This document shows positions 8,673-17,504 of a DNA stretch of 64,000 nt, piece by piece; positions within the stretch are counted from its first letter, which is position 1; every line of letters begins with the position of its first letter. Below the pieces are notes generated by a model. That model ran no database searches, was not told the origin of the DNA, and saw only the letters and a program-made list of their open reading frames with translations. Source of the stretch: Oscillospiraceae bacterium (GTDB lineage Bacteria > Bacillota > Clostridia > Oscillospirales > UBA644). Both the position numbers and the translations under genes were made by a program. The stretch spans positions 62,001-126,000 of the forward strand of contig CACZQB010000021.1 of NCBI GenBank assembly GCA_902783255.1, in the 5' to 3' direction.

Positions 8673-9744
8673 TCTTATCACCGTCCTTTACCTCGCCGAT
8701 TTTTCCGTCCTTTTTCTCTTCGGCGTTATTATTGGGAGCGGATCTCGCGTTTTTCTCTTTCTCCCTGTTTTTTGCTTCAAGAGCGCGCTGTTCGTCGTTT
8801 TGAGAAACAAGCTGAATGAATATGTCTTCAAGCGACATTCCCAGCGGCGTTATCATAAGGATATACCAGTTTCTTTTTGCGCATTCTTCGAAAAGAAGCC
8901 TGCGTATATCGGTTTTCTTTTCAGCCTCGATAATGAAATCTATCGTGCCCTTTTCAAATGAGCCCACATATTCGATTTTCGCTACGCCGGGCAGCGCGCC
9001 GAGAACGCCTATAACGTCTGCGTCTTCCGGAGCGGCAAGACGGACGCCGTAACGGCTGTTTGCGCCCATGCGCATCGTAAGATCGTCGGCAAGAGCGTCC
9101 ATAACTATGAAGCCTTCGTTCATTATTATGATCCTCTCGCAGATCGCCTGAACTTCGGAAAGTATATGAGAAGAAAGAAGCACTGTCCTTCTTGAGCCGA
9201 GGCGTTTTATAAGATTTCGGATCTCAACTATCTCTTTCGGGTCAAGACCGGCGGTAGGCTCGTCAAGAATAAGTATCGGAGGGTCGCCTATGAGCGCCTG
9301 AGCAAGTCCTACACGCTGTTTGTAACCTTTTGAAAGGTTTTTTATCAAACGGTTGTATACGCCGGTTATCTTTACTACCTCGCATACCTCGGCAAGATGC
9401 TCTTTCTTTTTCTTGATGTTTTCTTTTTTTGAACAGCCTTTAAGGTCGTAAACAAAACTCAGATATTCCCTAACGGTCATATCGTGGTAAAGAGGCGGGA
9501 TTTCTGGGAGATAGCCTATGCTTGCCTTTGCTTTCGACGGCTCTTCCAGCAAATCGTGCCCGTCCACGGAGATCTTGCCCGCATGTGACGATATATAGCC
9601 GGTAATCATGTTCATCGTTGTGGTTTTTCCCGCTCCGTTTGGACCGAGGATACCGACGATATCGCCCTGGTTTATGGTGAAGCTTATATTGTTTACGGCA
9701 ATTTTGTTTCCGTAACGCTTCGTTAAGCCCGAAACCGTTATCAT
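8656..9744 (-). CDS. ABC transporter ATP-binding protein (GldA-like)
   Basis: 362 residues. Walker A is GPNGAGKTT near residue 35, the signature motif is NLSKGYKQRVGLAQAL (a divergent LSxGx), Walker B is ILILDEPTAGLD and the switch His is in LSSHILSEV. After the nucleotide-binding domain comes a regulatory region and a highly charged C-terminal tail of about 45 residues rich in Lys, Asn and Asp. It powers the ABC-2 permease encoded downstream. The whole set (ATPase, permease, GldG-like, DUF4340) resembles the Bacteroidetes gliding-linked Gld exporter, but no other gliding gene is in the window. Confidence 0.93.
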   Translation of the reverse strand: MITVSGLTKRYGNKIAVNNISFTINQGDIVGILGPNGAGKTTTMNMITGYISSHAGKISVDGHDLLEEPSKAKASIGYLPEIPPLYHDMTVREYLSFVYDLKGCSKKENIKKKKEHLAEVCEVVKITGVYNRLIKNLSKGYKQRVGLAQALIGDPPILILDEPTAGLDPKEIVEIRNLIKRLGSRRTVLLSSHILSEVQAICERIIIMNEGFIVMDALADDLTMRMGANSRYGVRLAAPEDADVIGVLGALPGVAKIEYVGSFEKGTIDFIIEAEKKTDIRRLLFEECAKRNWYILMITPLGMSLEDIFIQLVSQNDEQRALEAKNREKEKNARSAPNNNAEEKKDGKIGEVKDGDKNDGNY

Positions 9745-9778
9745 GATATACTTCCTTTATATATTATTTCGTAAAATA

Positions 9779-11545
9779 TTATTCCTTGATTTTCAGATGC
9801 AGCTCGTCAAGCTGTTTTGCGTCTGCAGCAGACGGGCAGTCTGTCATAAGTTCGGATGCGTTCTGAACTTTCGGGAACGCTATTACGTCTCTGAGACTTT
9901 CTGCGCCGAGAAGCTGCATGCAGAGTCTGTCGAGACCCAGCCCCATACCGCCGTGCGGAGGAGCTCCGTATTTGAATGCGTCGGTAAGATATCCGAATTT
10001 TCTGTATGCCTCTTCATCCGAAAGACCGAGAAGAGCGAATATCCTCTTCTGAAGCACGGGATCCGTAATTCTTATCGAACCGCTTGAAAGCTCAATGCCG
10101 TTGAGCACAAGGTCGTATGCTTTTGCGCGGACTTTTGCTTTGTCCGTTTCGAGATATTCGAGACATTCGTCGAGCGGCGCGGTGAACGGATGGTGCATCG
10201 CAACAAATGTGCCGAGCTCTTCATCGTATTCAAAAAACGGCATTTCGGTGATCCACATAAGATCCCAGCCTTCAGGTTTTATGCCGAGGCGTTTTGCAGT
10301 TTCTGTTCTGAGCATACCAAGCTGAGAAAGAACGTGAGACGTGTTTGTATCTGCTATTATCATTACAACGTCGCCCGTTTTCGCGTCCATTTCGCTGATT
10401 ACGGCGTTCAGTTCATCTTCAGTCATAAATTTCGCAAACGAGCAGGAAGTTCCATCTTCCGTAAGGCGTATCCACGCAAGTCCTTTTGCGCCGCAGCCTT
10501 TTGCGTATTCCGTAAGCTTGTCTATTTCTTTTCTTGTGAGCTTATGAGCGGAGTTTTCGGCTTTTATCGCGCGAACGGTGCCGCCGCCTGAGATCGCACC
10601 GGTGAATACTGAAAAACCGCAGTTTTTGACGATCGGCGAAAGGTCGTGGATTTCCATACCGAAACGCGTGTCGGGTTTATCCGAACCGTATTTAGACATC
10701 GCTTCGGCGTATGTGAGCCTTTTCAGCGGAAGCGGGATATCAACGCCGAGAGCCTCTTTGAAGATTTTCTGCATAAATCCTTCGCCGACTTTCAGCACGT
10801 CTTCAACGTCTACAAAAGACATTTCCATATCTATCTGCGTGAATTCGGGTTGTCTGTCAGCACGCAGATCTTCATCCCTGAAACACCGCGCTATCTGAAT
10901 GTAACGGTCAAAACCCGCAACCATCGAAAGCTGTTTGTAAAGCTGCGGAGACTGAGGAAGAGCGTAGAAATTGCCCGGATGCACTCTTGACGGAACAAGA
11001 TAGTCTCTTGCGCCCTCGGGAGTTGATTTTATAAGCATCGGCGTTTCTATTTCAATGAAGCCGTTTTCGTAAAAATAATCTCTCGTTATTTTTGCGATCT
11101 TGTTTCTGAAAAGAAGATTGCTCATCAGATCGGGACGTCTTAAGTCGAGATATCTGTATTTAAGGCGGAGCTCTTCGTTTACGTTTGAATTTCTTACGAT
11201 CTCAAACGGAGGAGTTTCGCTTTTACCGAGAATTTTAAGGTCGGTAACGGCAACTTCTATTTCGCCTGTTGCAAGATTTTTGTTAACCGCGCCCTCGCCT
11301 CTTGCGCAAACTGTTCCCGTAGCGCAGATAACATCTTCTGAACGCAGCGTATATGCGGTATCAAAAAGCTCTTTTGAGCTTTGCTCGTTGAATGTGAGCT
11401 GTAAAAATCCGGTCCTGTCGCGCAGATCGATAAATATCAGTCCGCCGAGAACACGGCGTCTCTGAACCCAGCCTGCAACGGTTATGGTTTTTCCCTCATC
11501 TTTTATGCTGAAATTTCCGCAATAGTCTGTTCTGTTGATATACAT
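9779..11545 (-). CDS. aspS: Aspartyl-tRNA synthetase
   Basis: 588 residues from the ATG at 11545. It has an N-terminal OB-fold anticodon-binding domain (TVAGWVQRRRVLGGLIFIDL), then class II motif 2 (RCFRDEDLRADRQPEF), the bacterial GAD insertion and motif 3 (GLGLDRLCMQLLG). It charges tRNA-Asp, or also tRNA-Asn if non-discriminating; the sequence alone does not settle that. A longer frame opens with GTG at 11599 inside hisS. The ATG at 11545 has a proper AGAAGG site 9 bases upstream and matches family length, so I choose it. It follows hisS closely, as in many Firmicutes. Confidence 0.97.
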   Translation of the reverse strand: MYINRTDYCGNFSIKDEGKTITVAGWVQRRRVLGGLIFIDLRDRTGFLQLTFNEQSSKELFDTAYTLRSEDVICATGTVCARGEGAVNKNLATGEIEVAVTDLKILGKSETPPFEIVRNSNVNEELRLKYRYLDLRRPDLMSNLLFRNKIAKITRDYFYENGFIEIETPMLIKSTPEGARDYLVPSRVHPGNFYALPQSPQLYKQLSMVAGFDRYIQIARCFRDEDLRADRQPEFTQIDMEMSFVDVEDVLKVGEGFMQKIFKEALGVDIPLPLKRLTYAEAMSKYGSDKPDTRFGMEIHDLSPIVKNCGFSVFTGAISGGGTVRAIKAENSAHKLTRKEIDKLTEYAKGCGAKGLAWIRLTEDGTSCSFAKFMTEDELNAVISEMDAKTGDVVMIIADTNTSHVLSQLGMLRTETAKRLGIKPEGWDLMWITEMPFFEYDEELGTFVAMHHPFTAPLDECLEYLETDKAKVRAKAYDLVLNGIELSSGSIRITDPVLQKRIFALLGLSDEEAYRKFGYLTDAFKYGAPPHGGMGLGLDRLCMQLLGAESLRDVIAFPKVQNASELMTDCPSAADAKQLDELHLKIKE

Positions 11546-11591
11546 ATCATATAACCTTCTTAACGTATCTTTATTTATTTTAATATGCTTA

Positions 11592-12857
11592 TTAGTCACA
11601 AATGTGAATTTCGTTTTTCAATATGGCGGTCAATTCCCCGATATTGCGTATATTCACTCTGCAAGCCGAACCGTCCTTCATGTTTCTCAGTTCAGCCTCG
11701 CCTTTTTCGAGCTCTTCGTCGCCGAGGACCGCAGTATATTTCGCGCCGGTTTTGTCGGCATATTTCATTTGCGCCTTTACAGATCTTTCCATAAGGTCGG
11801 TTTCAACAAAAACACCGTTTTCACGCAGTTTTTTTGCGATTTCAAACGCCGCTTTTGCCGCCGAGGGACCTATCGAGGCGATATAGATATCCGGAACGGT
11901 ATCCGTTCCGAAATTCGGGATCAGCGGAAACAGTCTTTCGACTCCGCACGCAAAGCCTATTCCGGGCGTGGGCTTTCCGCCCAGCTCTTCAATAAGTCCG
12001 TCGTATCTTCCGCCTGCGGCAACGGCAAGAGAGGTATTTTTGTCTATGAATTCAAAAACGGTTTTTGTGTAGTAGTCAAGCCCTCTTACAAGTCCGCTGT
12101 CTTCTTCAAATTCTGTTCCCACAGAAGAAAGAGCGTCTTTTACCGCAGAATAATGTTCTTTGCATTCATCGCACAGATAATCCGTTATTTTCGGCGCGTT
12201 TTTCGCCAGAAGGATATCCTGAGGGCTTTTGCAGTCAAGTATACGCATGGGATTTCTTTGCAGTCTGCTTTTGCATGTGTCGCAAAGCTCGTCTATGTGA
12301 GCCGTAAAATAGCTGCGAAGAGCCTCCTGGTAGTCGGCGCGGCATTTGGAACAGCCTATTGAGTTGATTTTGAGCAAAACGCCTTCTATTCCGAGATTGT
12401 TCAGAAAAAGCTTTGCGAGAGATATAAGCTCCGCATCGGCAAACGGCGATTTCGCGCCGTAAAGTTCCATGCCTATCTGATTAAATTCTCTGTATCTGCC
12501 CGCCTGAGGTTTATCATAACGAAAAACGTTGATTTTATAATATAATTTGAGAGGAAGAGCTCCTCCGAGAAGTCCGTTTTCAAGAGATAGACGGACCGCT
12601 GATGCAGTTCCCTCAGGACGCAGCGTCATGGATCTGCCGCCCTTATCCTCAAAAGTATACATTTCTTTCTGGACTATATCCGTAGTGTCGCCCACGCCTC
12701 TGGTAAAAAGCTCCGTTTCTTCAAAAGTGGGAAAACGGATCTCCTTGTAGCCTGCGCTGGCTGCTGTTTTGTCTGCTACCGACTCAACATAACGCCATTT
12801 ATATGAGTCTGAGGGCAGAACGTCGTTTGTGCCTCTCGGCGCTTTTATTATTGCCAT
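11592..12857 (-). CDS. hisS: Histidyl-tRNA synthetase
   Basis: 421 residues. Landmarks are the N-terminal APRGTNDVLP, class II motif 2 (TLRPEGTASAVR), the histidine-specific loop LVRGLDYYTKTVFEF, motif 3 in GFACGVERL, and a C-terminal anticodon-binding domain. The ATG at 12857 lies behind a strong GGAGGG site. It charges tRNA-His. No T-box is possible, because the gap to the upstream gene is only 18 bases, so expression follows the upstream cell-shape genes. Confidence 0.97.
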   Translation of the reverse strand: MAIIKAPRGTNDVLPSDSYKWRYVESVADKTAASAGYKEIRFPTFEETELFTRGVGDTTDIVQKEMYTFEDKGGRSMTLRPEGTASAVRLSLENGLLGGALPLKLYYKINVFRYDKPQAGRYREFNQIGMELYGAKSPFADAELISLAKLFLNNLGIEGVLLKINSIGCSKCRADYQEALRSYFTAHIDELCDTCKSRLQRNPMRILDCKSPQDILLAKNAPKITDYLCDECKEHYSAVKDALSSVGTEFEEDSGLVRGLDYYTKTVFEFIDKNTSLAVAAGGRYDGLIEELGGKPTPGIGFACGVERLFPLIPNFGTDTVPDIYIASIGPSAAKAAFEIAKKLRENGVFVETDLMERSVKAQMKYADKTGAKYTAVLGDEELEKGEAELRNMKDGSACRVNIRNIGELTAILKNEIHICD

Positions 12858-12875
12858 TTTGTTCCCTCCGGGAAA

Positions 12876-13304
12876 TCAGTATATTAAATTGCTTTTTCTT
12901 CGTCTTGTTGTCATGGAAGTGTCTCTCCAGTCAAAATCGCCTCTTTCGAGGGACTTTACGAGTATTTCCGCCGTTTTTATGTTTGTTGCAACGGGTATGT
13001 TGTAAAGATCGCAGAGCCGCAGCAGCGCAAGCTCCTCCGGTTTTTCGGATTCGCTGTATACCGGATAGCGGAAAAAGAAAAGAAGATCGATTTCTTTGTT
13101 TGATATCCGCGCAGCTATCTGTTCATTTCCCCCGTGACTGCCGCTCATAAGACGGGTTATGTCAAGTCCGGTCGCATCCGCTATGAGCTTGCCTGTTGCC
13201 GCGGTCGCGCAGAGTTTATGCTGCGACAGCACGCTGCAGTTTTCAACGCAGAACTGAACAAGCAGCTCCTTGCGTTTGTCGTGCGCCATAAATGCTATAT
13301 TCAT
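12876..13304 (-). CDS. Methylglyoxal-synthase-fold protein with altered active site
   Basis: 142 residues, aligning end to end with methylglyoxal synthase (start MNIAFMAHDKRKE, middle LLRLCDLYNIPVATN). Compared with E. coli MgsA, the catalytic base Asp71 is Asn60, Asp91 is Tyr80, His98 is Glu87 and Asp101 is Glu90. The phosphate-binding loop ATGTTG reads ATAATG. Only the first conserved Asp (Asp9) remains. The fold is therefore recognisable but the known chemistry, dihydroxyacetone phosphate to methylglyoxal, is unlikely. In many Clostridia an mgsA sits at the end of a minCDE-rodA cluster; here it directly follows a minD-like gene, so position is conserved while function is in doubt. Confidence 0.85.
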   Translation of the reverse strand: MNIAFMAHDKRKELLVQFCVENCSVLSQHKLCATAATGKLIADATGLDITRLMSGSHGGNEQIAARISNKEIDLLFFFRYPVYSESEKPEELALLRLCDLYNIPVATNIKTAEILVKSLERGDFDWRDTSMTTRRRKSNLIY

Positions 13305-13325
13305 ATGTCTTTTCCTTTCCCCGAA

Positions 13326-14078
13326 TTACCAGAACTTATAAAGCTCCGTAAATACTCCGTCCGTCCGGGCGGCTATGTTTTCGTACGCTTTTTTTGAGCG
13401 GGCGCGTTTTGTGTCGACCGTAAGAACTCCGGAGTTAAGCGCCTCGGATGTTTTTTTGTCTTCGGGGATCAGCCCGAAAAGACGTATTCCCACGGTGTCT
13501 ATCATTTCGTCTATGTCAGGCGCTTTTTTTTCTTCAACGGCTTTTGCGTTTATCCTGTTTACAACAAGCGATACGCTTGCGCCTTTTGCGTATGCCGCCG
13601 CGGCGATCGCCTGAGCATCGTGGATAGAAGTCACATCCGGTGTTGCAACAACGATAACATTGGCGTTTTTAAAGAAATAATCTTCTATTCCCCGCCCCGC
13701 GCCCGACGGACAGTCGAGGATCACATGGTCGTATTGCCCTGAGCAAAGTATCTCCTTTACCGTTTTAAGAATGAATTCGGTAAGCGCATGCGGATCTTCG
13801 GGCGTGCGGAGAGGCGCAGGGAGAACATACAGACTTCTGTTGCCGTCCGTTTTTACTAAGGCGTCTTCAAGACCGCATCTGCCGGCAAAAACATCCGAAA
13901 TATCCCAAATATGGCTGTCGCTCAGTCCGAACACGATATCGAGGTTTTTAAGGCAGACGTCGCAGTCTACGGCAAGAACCTTTTTCCCTCTGTCGGCAAG
14001 GCATGCCGCAAGATTTGCCGCAAGCGTGGTTTTGCCCACGCCGCCCTTGCCCGACGCAATTACTGTAAGCCTGCTCAT
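13326..14078 (-). CDS. minD: MinD-like septum-site ParA/Mrp ATPase
   Basis: 250 residues. A deviant Walker A (GKGGVGKTT) opens the protein, followed by Walker A' (DCDVCLKNLDIVFGL) and the switch region DCPSGAGRGIEDYF. The pattern matches MinD, a membrane-associated ATPase that places the division inhibitor MinC. The C-terminal end (VFTELYKFW) is a short possible membrane-targeting helix. There is no minC or minE beside it, although in Clostridia they usually flank minD in this place. It follows PBP2, 18 bases downstream, behind a good AAGGAGG site. Confidence 0.88.
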   Translation of the reverse strand: MSRLTVIASGKGGVGKTTLAANLAACLADRGKKVLAVDCDVCLKNLDIVFGLSDSHIWDISDVFAGRCGLEDALVKTDGNRSLYVLPAPLRTPEDPHALTEFILKTVKEILCSGQYDHVILDCPSGAGRGIEDYFFKNANVIVVATPDVTSIHDAQAIAAAAYAKGASVSLVVNRINAKAVEEKKAPDIDEMIDTVGIRLFGLIPEDKKTSEALNSGVLTVDTKRARSKKAYENIAARTDGVFTELYKFW

Positions 14079-14096
14079 GGCAGCCTCCTTTTTTTG

Positions 14097-16124
14097 TCAG
14101 CTTATAAGCTCTCCTTCGTTATTTGCGGCAATAAACCGCTCTTCGTGTGAAAAATAATATGTCAGAACATCTTTTACAAGCTCCGCGTTTATCGGCGACG
14201 CGCTCAGTCCTCCGTTTTCGATAACTATTGCAAAAGCTATCTGAGGATCTTCGGCAGGCGCTACGCCTACCATAAGCGATGTCGGTATCCCCGTTGTTTC
14301 CGCCGTTCCCGTTTTTACGGCAAGAGTTGTAACTTTAAAATTTTCAAAACCGGCATATGCCGAGCCGCCCTGTTCCATGGCTGTCATACGCATGCCCTCA
14401 AGAACGGCTTTTACGGTCGATTGATTGATTTCAAAACGCTGCAGGACCGTTTTTTTTGTTTCGCTTATTATCTCGCCCGTTGTTTTGTTCCTTACGGCTT
14501 TTATTATGTGCGGCTGGTAGCGTGTGCCGCCGTTTGCGAGCGTTGCCACGTAATTTACAAGCTGAAGCGGCGTTGCCGTTGTGTAAGACTGACCGATAGC
14601 CGTAAGTATCGTATCTGCCGCCTGCCACGTTTCGCCCATAGACTGCAGATATTCCTTGTTTGCCAGCACACCGCGGCTTTCGCCCGGAAGATCTATCCCC
14701 GTTTTCTGTCCGAAACCGAAAAGCTCGCCGTATCTGCTCAGCCTGTCGATCGTCAAAAGTCTTCCAACATCAAAGAAATATCCGTTGCACGACCGTTTAA
14801 ATGCGGTGTATATCGTCACATCTCCGTGCGCTGTGTTTGCAAAGCACGAGGGCTGATAAGTTTCGTAATAAGTGTAGCGCCCGGTGCAGCGGTAAGTTGT
14901 TTTTGTTGTTATTACGCCCTCTTCGAGACCCGCTACTCCCGTTACCATTTTATATGTCGATCCCGGCGGAAAAAGACCGGAGATCGCTCTGTTGACGTAA
15001 GGTTTTGAAGGATCGTTGACGAGCGTGGGAAAATCACGGTTGTATGTGGCAAGATTGTATGTAGGGTAAGACGCCATAGATAATATCTCGCCCGAATGGA
15101 CGTCCATAAATATCGCTGCGCCTGAGTTCGCCGCCTCTTCGCCGTTCTGGGCTTTCAGCTCCCTGATGACTTTTTCAAGCGACGATTCCGTGATTTTCTG
15201 CATATCGGTATCAAGTGTGATGATCACGTCGTAGCCCGCCTGCGGTTCGATATCCTTTATAATGTCTACAACGTTTCCCGATTTGTCTGTTTGTGCGTAT
15301 TTATATCCGTCCGTTCCGCGAAGCCATTCTTCGGCAATTTTTTCTATGCCTTCTTTGCCGAGAGTATCATTGATGTAATATCCGTCATTTTTTTTCGCTT
15401 CATACTCTTCTGCGGATATTTTGCCGGTATAACCGATGATATGCGACGCGAACCTTTCGTTGACAAACGATCTTTCGCTGTCCATTTCCACCGTAACTCC
15501 GGGAATCTCGGAGCTTCTTTCCTTTACCATCGTAACGGTTTCGAGGCTTACATTGTCTGCAAAAGTAAAAAAGTATCCTGAACTGTTTCTGTCGGATTCA
15601 TAGCGGACAGCGATTATGTTCCTTGCGCGTTCGATCGGATAATCGTTAAGTTTATAATATTTCACAAGCGCCGCAAGAGTATCTTCGGCAGTCATGTTCT
15701 GATCTATTTTTTTGCTTTTCAGCCATGAGGAAAATGCTGAAACACGGCTTTGAGAGGCAAGATAATCTTCGTAATAAATATACGGTTCGGTCTTTGAGAC
15801 GGGAAAAGAATCGTTGTAGGTGTCTCCCGTTTTTTCGAATATGTTTATCACCGCATTTACGGTCTTGTTCATATCCTTTATAAGACTTCTGTTGAACTCA
15901 ACGTCCATGACCGTGCTGTTCTGAACTATCGGTCTGCAGAACCTGTCGAGTATTTCGCCTCTTGACGAGCGGACGCGCGTTTTGGTTATAACGCTGTTTT
16001 TGGACGCTTCAAGATATTCTTTTCCGTCTACAAGCTGCAGTTTTATCAGCTGAAGGACAAAAAATCCGACTATTATAAGAAAAAAAGCGAATATCTTGAA
16101 AATACGCGGAGTTTTTTCTACCAT
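14097..16124 (-). CDS. mrdA: Penicillin-binding protein 2 (class B, elongasome transpeptidase)
   Basis: 675 residues. One N-terminal membrane helix (FKIFAFFLIIVGFFVLQLI) is followed by the PBP dimerisation domain (RGEILDR motif near residue 54) and the transpeptidase domain. The active site is PGSTYK (SxxK), then RSCNGYF (SxN) and AVKTGTAETTG (KTG). It cross-links peptidoglycan for side-wall growth with MreBCD. It overlaps mreD by 7 bases. The usual partner rodA is not adjacent. Confidence 0.95.
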   Translation of the reverse strand: MVEKTPRIFKIFAFFLIIVGFFVLQLIKLQLVDGKEYLEASKNSVITKTRVRSSRGEILDRFCRPIVQNSTVMDVEFNRSLIKDMNKTVNAVINIFEKTGDTYNDSFPVSKTEPYIYYEDYLASQSRVSAFSSWLKSKKIDQNMTAEDTLAALVKYYKLNDYPIERARNIIAVRYESDRNSSGYFFTFADNVSLETVTMVKERSSEIPGVTVEMDSERSFVNERFASHIIGYTGKISAEEYEAKKNDGYYINDTLGKEGIEKIAEEWLRGTDGYKYAQTDKSGNVVDIIKDIEPQAGYDVIITLDTDMQKITESSLEKVIRELKAQNGEEAANSGAAIFMDVHSGEILSMASYPTYNLATYNRDFPTLVNDPSKPYVNRAISGLFPPGSTYKMVTGVAGLEEGVITTKTTYRCTGRYTYYETYQPSCFANTAHGDVTIYTAFKRSCNGYFFDVGRLLTIDRLSRYGELFGFGQKTGIDLPGESRGVLANKEYLQSMGETWQAADTILTAIGQSYTTATPLQLVNYVATLANGGTRYQPHIIKAVRNKTTGEIISETKKTVLQRFEINQSTVKAVLEGMRMTAMEQGGSAYAGFENFKVTTLAVKTGTAETTGIPTSLMVGVAPAEDPQIAFAIVIENGGLSASPINAELVKDVLTYYFSHEERFIAANNEGELIS

Positions 16125-16627
16125 ACGTTCCGCCTTTCTTCGCGCCGCACAAAAAACCTGTTCAGAAGCTTGATAAGCGGAAACGTGATCATCACCGGCG
16201 GGACTGAAAGCGCAAATTTCGGAAGCGCTGAGTATAAAAGGACGTCCGTTACCGGCTGCGACTCAAAAAACGAGTAAAGGATCGCCGGCAAAACGGCGTA
16301 TAACGCGGCGGAAACACCCGTAAGGAGCAGAGCGCCGAAAAAAGAGACCGAAAGTCTGCTCTGCGCAAACACGCCTGAAATAAAACCGATCACCATAAAA
16401 GCAATCGCATTCAATCCGAAGACGGCTGCTGTTGCGAAATCGAGAAAAAGACCTGAAAAAAGCCCGAAAAGCGCGCCGAAACGCTCCTTTTCGAAAATTC
16501 CGAGGCATACTGTTGCCGAGAGCAGAAAACACGTGCCTACTCCGACTATTTTTAAAGGAACGAATGCCGTATCAAAAAAAAGAAAAACAATGAAAACAAG
16601 CGTGTATCCTATGATTCTGCTTCTCAT
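16118..16627 (-). CDS. mreD: Rod shape-determining protein MreD
   Basis: About 169 residues of hydrophobic membrane helices (YTLVFIVFLFFDTAFVP and several more) with a basic C-terminus, typical of MreD. I choose the ATG at 16627 because it overlaps the mreC stop as ATGA, the common coupling arrangement; a GTG four codons upstream is an alternative. MreD is an integral membrane partner of MreC in the elongation complex. Sequence conservation in this family is weak, so the call rests mainly on length, topology and position between mreC and PBP2. Confidence 0.9.
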   Translation of the reverse strand: MRSRIIGYTLVFIVFLFFDTAFVPLKIVGVGTCFLLSATVCLGIFEKERFGALFGLFSGLFLDFATAAVFGLNAIAFMVIGFISGVFAQSRLSVSFFGALLLTGVSAALYAVLPAILYSFFESQPVTDVLLYSALPKFALSVPPVMITFPLIKLLNRFFVRREERRNVW

Positions 16628-17460
16628 TCGCCGTTCCACGCTCCGTCCGTTATGTATATCCTGCGAAGAGACGTCAGATCGGCGCCGACTTCTATCGTGG
16701 CATTCTGCGCAAGCCCGTTTTCTTCAGATTCTATCTGAGATACCGTGCCTATATATATACCCGACGGAAATACGCCGCCGAGTCCGGACGTGAAAACAAG
16801 GTCTCCGCGCACAACGGAGGCCTCTGCTGTAAGATACGAAAGTTTGCAGCAGCCCTTTGCGCGAAGCGCAGTGTCTCCCTCAGTTACGCCCGTGGCTTCA
16901 CTTCTTTTTATCGTTGCCCCTACCGACATTGAAGGATCTGTGATCGCGGTAACTGTTGCCCAGTTGAGACCTACCGCCGTAACTTTGCCCACAAGACCTC
17001 CTGCGGCAACTGCAACGGAATTGAGCTGTATACCGTCAAGCGTTCCTTTATTTACGGAAAAAGTAGAGCCAAGCCCGTCCGCAGAAGACAAAACAACATC
17101 TGCCGCTATAAATTTAAGTTCCGGCGCAGTTTCAGTAACGGACGCAAGAGCGCGCAGACGATCGGTTTCCACTTTTTCGTTGTAAGTTCCGGCAAGCTCC
17201 GTTTCAAGCTCGGTCACACGCTTTATCAGCTGCTCCTTCTCCTTTTTGAGAGAGGAATATTCCGTGAATGTTTCAAAAAAATCGGTAACTCCGTTTTTTA
17301 CCCATGTTCCGAATGAAGCAAACGGCGACGCGATCGTTCCGATAAGATCTCTCGGCGCAGTGACGCCGCCGTCAAGGATCATGTTGAGCATGAATCCGAG
17401 TAAAAAAGCCGCTGTAAAAAGAAGGACCATAAAAAATTTCCCGCGGAAAAAATCGCGCAT
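16624..17460 (-). CDS. mreC: Rod shape-determining protein MreC
   Basis: 278 residues. It has a short cytoplasmic tail, a membrane helix (FFMVLLFTAAFLLGFML), a coiled coil (about residues 65-105, LKKEKEQLIKRVTELETEL) and the beta-barrel MreC domain with LVGKVTAVGLNWATV and GLGGVFPSGIYIG. MreC bridges the MreB cytoskeleton and PBP2 outside the membrane. The start is behind a GGAGG site, 44 bases downstream of mreB. Confidence 0.95.
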   Translation of the reverse strand: MRDFFRGKFFMVLLFTAAFLLGFMLNMILDGGVTAPRDLIGTIASPFASFGTWVKNGVTDFFETFTEYSSLKKEKEQLIKRVTELETELAGTYNEKVETDRLRALASVTETAPELKFIAADVVLSSADGLGSTFSVNKGTLDGIQLNSVAVAAGGLVGKVTAVGLNWATVTAITDPSMSVGATIKRSEATGVTEGDTALRAKGCCKLSYLTAEASVVRGDLVFTSGLGGVFPSGIYIGTVSQIESEENGLAQNATIEVGADLTSLRRIYITDGAWNGE

Positions 17461-17504
17461 CCCGACACCTCCGTTCCTCTGCCTCAGATCGGCTTTCGCA
17501 TTTT

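Noticed and set aside
11535..12362. 275-codon plus-strand frame opposite hisS
   Set aside because: Shadow of the HisRS coding sequence; no recognisable domain.
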